The notes beneath the pieces were generated by a model that saw nothing but the letters and a program-made list of their open reading frames with translations, had not been told where the DNA came from and did no database searches. This document shows, piece after piece, positions 13,728 to 17,807 of a stretch of DNA of 17,807 nt. Both the position numbers and the translations under genes were made by a program. How positions within the stretch are numbered: the stretch's first letter is position 1; the number at the start of each line of letters is the position of its first letter. Source of the stretch: UBA10427 sp003500135 (GTDB lineage: Bacteria; Bacteroidota; Bacteroidia; Cytophagales; Cyclobacteriaceae); assembly GCA_963966275.1 (NCBI GenBank), contig CAWZYQ010000076.1, forward strand, positions 1 to 17,807, in the 5' to 3' direction.

Positions 13728-15935
13728 ATGACTGAACTAGAGTTAGAGGAAGAGAAGAAAGAGATTGTTCGACGATATCGAAGGTTGTTGAGGCATGCAA
13801 AACCTTACCTGAAAGGAGATGATGCCAAAAGGATCAAAAAGGCCTTTAACATGTCGGTCGACGCGCATAAGAACATGCGACGTCGTTCAGGGGAACCTTA
13901 CATATTTCATCCGCTTGCCGTAGCACAGATTTGCGTTTCGGAAATTGGCCTGGGAACCACTTCAATCATTTCTGCCTTATTGCATGATGTAGTTGAAGAT
14001 ACCGAACTCGAAATTGAAGATATCGAGCGCAACTTTGGTACCAAGGTGGCTAAGATTATTGACGGCCTGACCAAAATATCAGGTGTATTTGACCAGGGCA
14101 CATCACTACAGGCGGAAAATTTCAGGAAGATGCTCCTGACGTTATCAGAAGATGTGCGGGTAATTCTGGTAAAGCTGGCCGACAGGCTTCACAATATGCG
14201 GACACTGGATAGCATGCCCCGCAATAAGCAAATTAAAATTGCCTCGGAAACCATCTACCTATATGCACCGCTGGCACATCGCCTGGGTTTGTATGCCATC
14301 AAGTCAGAGCTTGAAGACCTTTATTTAAAATATGCCGAGCCGGACGTATTTAATATGATTGTGGAAAAAATACGTTCAACAAAAGCGGCAAGGGGAAGGT
14401 TCATCCGGAACTTCATCAACCCGATACAAACAGAAATGCGCAAGCGCAAATTCAGGTTTGAAGTGAAGGGCAGGCCGAAATCGATCTTTTCCATATGGAA
14501 TAAAATGCAAAAACAGGATATTCCTTTTGAAAAGGTATACGATCTTTTTGCCATCCGAATTATCGTGGATACTTCAATGGAAGAAGAAAAGGCAGTTTGC
14601 TGGCAGGTTTACTCCATCGTCACCGACTTTTACCAACCGAACCCCGATCGTTTGCGCGACTGGATCAGTACGCCAAAATCCAATGGTTATGAATCATTGC
14701 ATACTACCGTGATGAGCCGTACAGGTACCTGGGTGGAGGTACAAATACGAACCCGGAGAATGGATGAAATTGCTGAAAAAGGATATGCCGCCCATTGGAA
14801 ATATAAAGGGAGTACTGCTACAAGCCATGAGTCGGGTCTTGAAATGTGGATCGGCAAGGTGCGCGAGCTGCTGGAAAAGAACGAGCAGAGCGCATTGGAG
14901 TTTGTCGATGACTTTAAATCCAATCTTTTTGCTGAGGAAATATTTGTTTTCACACCTAAAGGTGAGCTGCGCAAACTTCCGGCCAAGGCAACTGCCCTCG
15001 ATTTTGCCTTCGAAATACATACTGAAGTGGGCGCCAAATGTATTGGGGCCAAAGTCAACCAGCGCCTGGTCCCTATCAACTATAAATTAAAAACCGGCGA
15101 CCAAATAGAAATCCTTACTTCCAATAAACAAAAACCGAATGAGGACTGGCTCAACTTTGTAGTCACCTCTAAAGCGAGAAGCAGGATTAAAGATTACCTG
15201 AAAGAACAAAAGAAAGTTGCCGCCTCAGAAGGAAAGGAAATTGTTAAAAGAAAACTCAACCAGGTAAAGCTCGACCTCAATAATGAAACAGTGGAAAAAT
15301 TGTTGGGGTATTTTAAATATAAAAGTACGCTGGACCTGTATTACAGTGTCGGCAAAGGCATTATTGATCCCAAGGAAATAAAGAAAATAAAGGAATGGCG
15401 GCCGGTTAAAAATAAAAAGGCGCCAATTTCCGATGCCCGGACCTTTAAAAAGGAAATCACTGAACTCACCGGCCGCGAAAGCGACATGTTGCTTATCGGT
15501 GAGGATATGGATGTTGTGGATTACACACTAGCAAAATGTTGCAACCCGATTCCCGGAGACGATGTTTTTGGATTCGTGACCACGCATGAAGGCATCAAGA
15601 TCCACCGCGTTAATTGTCCTAATGCCATAGAACTGCTCAGCAAGCATAGTCACCGCGTAGTTAAAGCCAAATGGACTTCGCAGTCAGAAATTTCTTTTTT
15701 AACCGGTTTGCGGATAAAAGGAACTGACAGGGTTGGGGTTATCAATGATGTCACGAGGGTAATTTCAAATGAGCTAAAGGTTAATATTCGTTCAATTGTT
15801 ACAGAAACTGTTGGGGGAATTTTCGAAGGGGAAATACAGTTATTTGTACAGGACACCAAGCATTTGGATACTTTGATCAAAAAACTGGAGCAACTTGACG
15901 GAATGGAAAAAGTTAGCCGATTTGATCCTGCATAA
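13728..15935 (+). CDS. Bifunctional RelA/SpoT-family (p)ppGpp synthetase/hydrolase
   Basis: Long RSH proteins make and degrade the alarmone (p)ppGpp in response to starvation. The 735-residue protein has all expected domains. The hydrolase HD domain is at about residues 45-155, with His61, the HD pair His86-Asp87 in LLHDVVED and ADRLHNM at 151-157. The synthetase domain is at about 240-355, with GRPKSIFSIWNKM, YDLFAIRIIV, STPKSNGYESLHT and EVQIRT. A TGS domain follows at about 404-465, then a conserved-cysteine region (KCCNPIPGDD, VNCPNA) and a C-terminal ACT domain from about residue 660 (GTDRVGVINDVTRVI). The HD residues are intact, so both activities are likely, as in the single Rel of many bacteria. 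It starts with ATG at 13728, divergent from tRNA-Leu. Only a near-match to a -7 element (TAATTTG) lies upstream. The gap to the STAS gene carries a separate promoter. Confidence 0.95.
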   Translation: MTELELEEEKKEIVRRYRRLLRHAKPYLKGDDAKRIKKAFNMSVDAHKNMRRRSGEPYIFHPLAVAQICVSEIGLGTTSIISALLHDVVEDTELEIEDIERNFGTKVAKIIDGLTKISGVFDQGTSLQAENFRKMLLTLSEDVRVILVKLADRLHNMRTLDSMPRNKQIKIASETIYLYAPLAHRLGLYAIKSELEDLYLKYAEPDVFNMIVEKIRSTKAARGRFIRNFINPIQTEMRKRKFRFEVKGRPKSIFSIWNKMQKQDIPFEKVYDLFAIRIIVDTSMEEEKAVCWQVYSIVTDFYQPNPDRLRDWISTPKSNGYESLHTTVMSRTGTWVEVQIRTRRMDEIAEKGYAAHWKYKGSTATSHESGLEMWIGKVRELLEKNEQSALEFVDDFKSNLFAEEIFVFTPKGELRKLPAKATALDFAFEIHTEVGAKCIGAKVNQRLVPINYKLKTGDQIEILTSNKQKPNEDWLNFVVTSKARSRIKDYLKEQKKVAASEGKEIVKRKLNQVKLDLNNETVEKLLGYFKYKSTLDLYYSVGKGIIDPKEIKKIKEWRPVKNKKAPISDARTFKKEITELTGRESDMLLIGEDMDVVDYTLAKCCNPIPGDDVFGFVTTHEGIKIHRVNCPNAIELLSKHSHRVVKAKWTSQSEISFLTGLRIKGTDRVGVINDVTRVISNELKVNIRSIVTETVGGIFEGEIQLFVQDTKHLDTLIKKLEQLDGMEKVSRFDPA

Positions 15936-15955
15936 TGCAAATTTCACAAATCGAC

Positions 15956-15985
15956 TTTGATTTAGAAAGGCAATCCCTAATTTTG
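15956..15985 (+). promoter_or_regulatory. Promoter of the STAS gene and purA, TTTG-N18-TAATTTTG
   Basis: TTTG at 15956-15959 is followed after 18 nt by TAATTTTG at 15978-15985, a good fit to the Bacteroidota promoter. Transcription would begin near 15992, about 28 nt before the ATG at 16020. The -7 element lies within a small inverted repeat CCCTA / TAGGG (15975-15990). Confidence 0.6.
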
Positions 15986-16019
15986 TAGGGCTTTAACGAG
16001 GCTTAACAAAAATCCTATC

Positions 16020-16364
16020 ATGAATTTCAAACATGAAATAAAAGACAATATATTCCTGCTTCACCTCAGTGGTGACCTGCTGGGTGAAAACCATGGAGCA
16101 GAAATTATTTCAGTAGTCAATGATGTGATCAATGATGGCATAAGGGCATGCATCGTTGATATATCGCAGGTCCGCTACATTAATAGTAGCGGTATTGGCG
16201 TTCTCATTACGGTTTTAACCAAATTCAGAAACAAAGAAGGAGAAGTAGTATTATTAAAGCCTTCGGAAAACGTAAAGAAATTATTAATTATCACTAAGCT
16301 CAATTCCATTTTCAATATTAAAGAAAGCGAAGAAGAAGCTGTCCAAACTTTAAAAAACGGTTAG
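16020..16364 (+). CDS. STAS-domain protein, anti-sigma-factor-antagonist type
   Basis: The 114-residue product is a single STAS domain like SpoIIAA/RsbV. The fold is seen in the alternating strands IFLLHLSGDL (11-20), IRACIVDIS (41-49) and EVVLLKP. The phosphorylation loop reads YINSSGIG at 53-60, with Ser56 or Ser57 as the site normally phosphorylated by a partner kinase. Such proteins bind an anti-sigma factor or kinase when dephosphorylated and switch partner when phosphorylated. No serine kinase, phosphatase or sigma factor gene is present in the window, so the partner must be encoded elsewhere. Its stop codon is immediately followed by the purA ATG with no gap, so the two are translationally linked and share the promoter at 15956-15985. 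A role in purine synthesis is not implied by the family. Confidence 0.88.
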   Translation: MNFKHEIKDNIFLLHLSGDLLGENHGAEIISVVNDVINDGIRACIVDISQVRYINSSGIGVLITVLTKFRNKEGEVVLLKPSENVKKLLIITKLNSIFNIKESEEEAVQTLKNG

Positions 16365-17633
16365 ATGAAAGCAGATGTAATCCTGGGTTTGCAATGGGGC
16401 GACGAAGGAAAAGGAAAAATTGTGGACTGCCTGGCGCCGGATTATGAAATAATAGCCAGGTTCCAGGGAGGACCTAATGCTGGTCATACTCTCGAATTTG
16501 AAGGCAACAAACATATACTTCACCAAATCCCATCCGGAATTTTCAGGCCTCATACCAAAAACCTGGTAGGCAACGGTGTAGTACTCGATCCGGTAATTTT
16601 TAAAAACGAACTGGATAAACTATCGCCTTTTGGCATCAACCTAAAAAAGTCGTTGTTTGTTTCCAAAAAAGCACAACTGATTCTTCCTTCTCACCGCCTG
16701 CTTGACGCCTGCTATGAAAAATCAAAAGGTGATAATAAAATAGGGTCTACTTTAAAAGGTATAGGCCCCACCTATCAGGACAAGATAGCAAGACTGGGAA
16801 TTAGGGTTGGCGACATCATTTCAGCTGATTTTGAAAAAAAATACCGCGACCTGGTCGATCAACACGAAAAGATACTAAAGTCATATGGTTTTGAGTATGA
16901 TCTCCCCGAGGTAGAAAAACCATTTTTTGAAGCCATAAACTTTTTTAAAACACTAAACCTGGTTGACACAGAATATCTGGTCAACAACAGCCTGAAGGTA
17001 AATAAAAAAGTGCTCGCAGAGGGTGCACAGGGCTCCCTTCTCGATATTGATTTTGGAAGCTACCCTTTTGTGACGAGTTCGAATACTACTACTCCAGGAG
17101 TTTGCACAGGTCTTGGAGTAGCGCCGTCGAGAATAGGAAAAGTATATGGCATATTTAAAGCCTACTGCACACGGGTAGGTAGTGGGCCATTTCCTACGGA
17201 GTTGGAAGATGCAACAGGTGACAAATTGAGAGAAGAAGGTCATGAGTTCGGTTCAACTACGGGTAGGCCAAGAAGGTGTGGCTGGCTTGATTTACCGGCA
17301 TTAAAATATGCTATTATGATCAACGGGGTGACCGACCTGATCATGATGAAAGTAGATGTGTTGAATGCATTTGATACATTCAGCGTATGTACGCATTATG
17401 AGCTCTCTGATGGAACAATTACCGACCAGATGCCTTATGATCTATGCGAAGAGGAAATTAAGCCCGTTCTTAAACACTTTAAAGGTTGGAATCAGTCATT
17501 GGAATCTTGTGAGGACTTTGATAGTTTCCCTAAGGCATTAATTGATTATGTGCACTACCTGGAGACCGAATTAGAGGCGCCAATTAGAATTATTTCTGCC
17601 GGGCCGGATCGGAGGCAAACAATATTCCGTTAA
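16365..17633 (+). CDS. purA: Adenylosuccinate synthetase
   Basis: PurA joins IMP and aspartate, using GTP, to form adenylosuccinate, the first committed step from IMP to AMP, in the cytoplasm. The 422-residue protein shows the P-loop-like GDEGKGK at residues 12-18 with catalytic Asp13, and GGPNAGHT at 35-42 with catalytic His41. These are the same numbers as in the E. coli enzyme. GSTLKGIGPTYQDK, AEGAQGSLLDIDFG and TTGRPRRCGWLDL follow in the usual order. The start is ATG at 16365, directly after the STAS stop. The stop codon falls in the loop of a small hairpin (TTCCG / CGGAA, 17625-17639); with no T-run next to it this is not a convincing terminator. (p)ppGpp is known to inhibit this enzyme in other bacteria, and an rsh gene lies two genes upstream. 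Confidence 0.97.
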   Translation: MKADVILGLQWGDEGKGKIVDCLAPDYEIIARFQGGPNAGHTLEFEGNKHILHQIPSGIFRPHTKNLVGNGVVLDPVIFKNELDKLSPFGINLKKSLFVSKKAQLILPSHRLLDACYEKSKGDNKIGSTLKGIGPTYQDKIARLGIRVGDIISADFEKKYRDLVDQHEKILKSYGFEYDLPEVEKPFFEAINFFKTLNLVDTEYLVNNSLKVNKKVLAEGAQGSLLDIDFGSYPFVTSSNTTTPGVCTGLGVAPSRIGKVYGIFKAYCTRVGSGPFPTELEDATGDKLREEGHEFGSTTGRPRRCGWLDLPALKYAIMINGVTDLIMMKVDVLNAFDTFSVCTHYELSDGTITDQMPYDLCEEEIKPVLKHFKGWNQSLESCEDFDSFPKALIDYVHYLETELEAPIRIISAGPDRRQTIFR

Positions 17634-17676
17634 GCGGAAGCCTGGCAAAATCTTTCACTTTTTTGTATATCGAGCA

Positions 17677-17706
17677 TTGCTTTCTAAAATATTCCCCCTA
17701 CCTTTG
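17677..17706 (+). promoter_or_regulatory. Strong stable-RNA-type promoter, TTG-N19-TACCTTTG
   Basis: TTG at 17677-17679 is followed after exactly 19 nt by TACCTTTG at 17699-17706. The arrangement and the octamer are the same as in the two tRNA promoters in this window. Transcription would start near 17713, reading rightward out of the window. I find no start codon with a lasting open frame in the remaining 95 nt, so the product is probably an RNA gene, or a protein gene with a long leader, beyond 17807. Confidence 0.7.
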
Positions 17707-17713
17707 TCGACCC

Positions 17714-17737
17714 AAAAGCAAAGGCTTAGGGCTTTTT
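17714..17737 (+). other. Hairpin at the start of the rightmost transcript
   Basis: AAAAGC (17714-17719) pairs with GCTTTT (17731-17736) around an 11-nt loop and is followed by one more T. It lies exactly at the predicted transcription start of the promoter at 17677-17706. It could be a weak terminator for purA, a 5' stabilising stem, or an attenuator; the stem is short and AT-rich, so none is certain. The rest of the region to 17807 shows only a loose inverted repeat, GCCAA / TTGGC. Confidence 0.35.
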
Positions 17738-17807
17738 GATTTGAGTAGAGTGGAGGGGTTGATCATTTAGCCAATAAAAAAGCGAGAAAAGCTTTGGCAA
17801 AAGCAAG

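Noticed and set aside
14687..15079. Minus-strand open frame of 130 codons inside the rsh gene
   Set aside because: Antisense shadow of the synthetase-TGS region, with no independent support.
17613..17643. Possible purA terminator: AGGC...TTCCG-TTAAG-CGGAA-GCCT around the stop codon
   Set aside because: The stem has an 8-nt one-sided bulge, and the nearest T-run is more than ten bases downstream; not a convincing intrinsic terminator.
17751..17807. Open stretch at the right edge reading DHLANKKARKALAKA
   Set aside because: No start codon follows the upstream stop in that frame and the window ends, so there is no support for a gene.

Overview
The window looks like chromosomal DNA of a member of the Bacteroidota, most likely a Cytophagales-like lineage. 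The evidence is a set of promoters of the TTG / TAnnTTTG type that is characteristic of the phylum, start codons that mostly lack a usable Shine-Dalgarno sequence, a Wzi-type outer-membrane protein followed by surface-glycan glycosyltransferases, and Bacteroidota-like versions of ClpP, ClpX and trigger factor. The lineage assignment is inference; there is no rRNA gene in the window. No mobile element, CRISPR array, prophage or defence system was seen. Most of the window is housekeeping DNA with one accessory-looking glycan cluster.

Layout. 1-560: non-coding DNA with two small inverted repeats, a minus-strand tRNA-Val(UAC) with its own promoter and terminator, and the leader of the next gene. 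561-3077: a large AsmA-family envelope protein. 3170-8473: a plus-strand surface-polysaccharide cluster of five genes: wzi-like outer-membrane protein, GT11 fucosyltransferase, two tandem paralogous GT2 glycosyltransferases, and a GT2 enzyme with a galactosyltransferase-type C-terminal domain. 8554-10124: a 6-pyruvoyl-tetrahydropterin-synthase-like enzyme, then lpxB (lipid A disaccharide synthase). 10133-13461: minus-strand proteostasis block, read as tig - clpP - clpX, with an intrinsic terminator between tig and clpP. 13544-13625: minus-strand tRNA-Leu(UAG), again with its own promoter and terminator. 13728-15935: a long bifunctional-type RelA/SpoT homologue. 16020-17633: a STAS-domain protein directly abutting purA. 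17634-17807: a strong stable-RNA-type promoter followed by a hairpin and no gene inside the window.

How the genes fit together. AsmA, Wzi, the glycosyltransferases and LpxB all act on the outer membrane or the cell surface. They suggest that the first 10 kb is mostly envelope and surface-glycan biogenesis, with a fucose-containing glycan likely. The tig-clpP-clpX block handles folding and degradation of new proteins. The Rsh protein makes and degrades (p)ppGpp, and PurA two genes downstream is a known target of (p)ppGpp inhibition in other bacteria, so the right end is a growth-control and purine-synthesis neighbourhood.

The most useful non-coding observation is a promoter of fixed form, TTG-N19-TACCTTTG, in front of both tRNA genes and again at 17677-17706, where its product lies outside the window. 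I did not find a convincing new biological system here.
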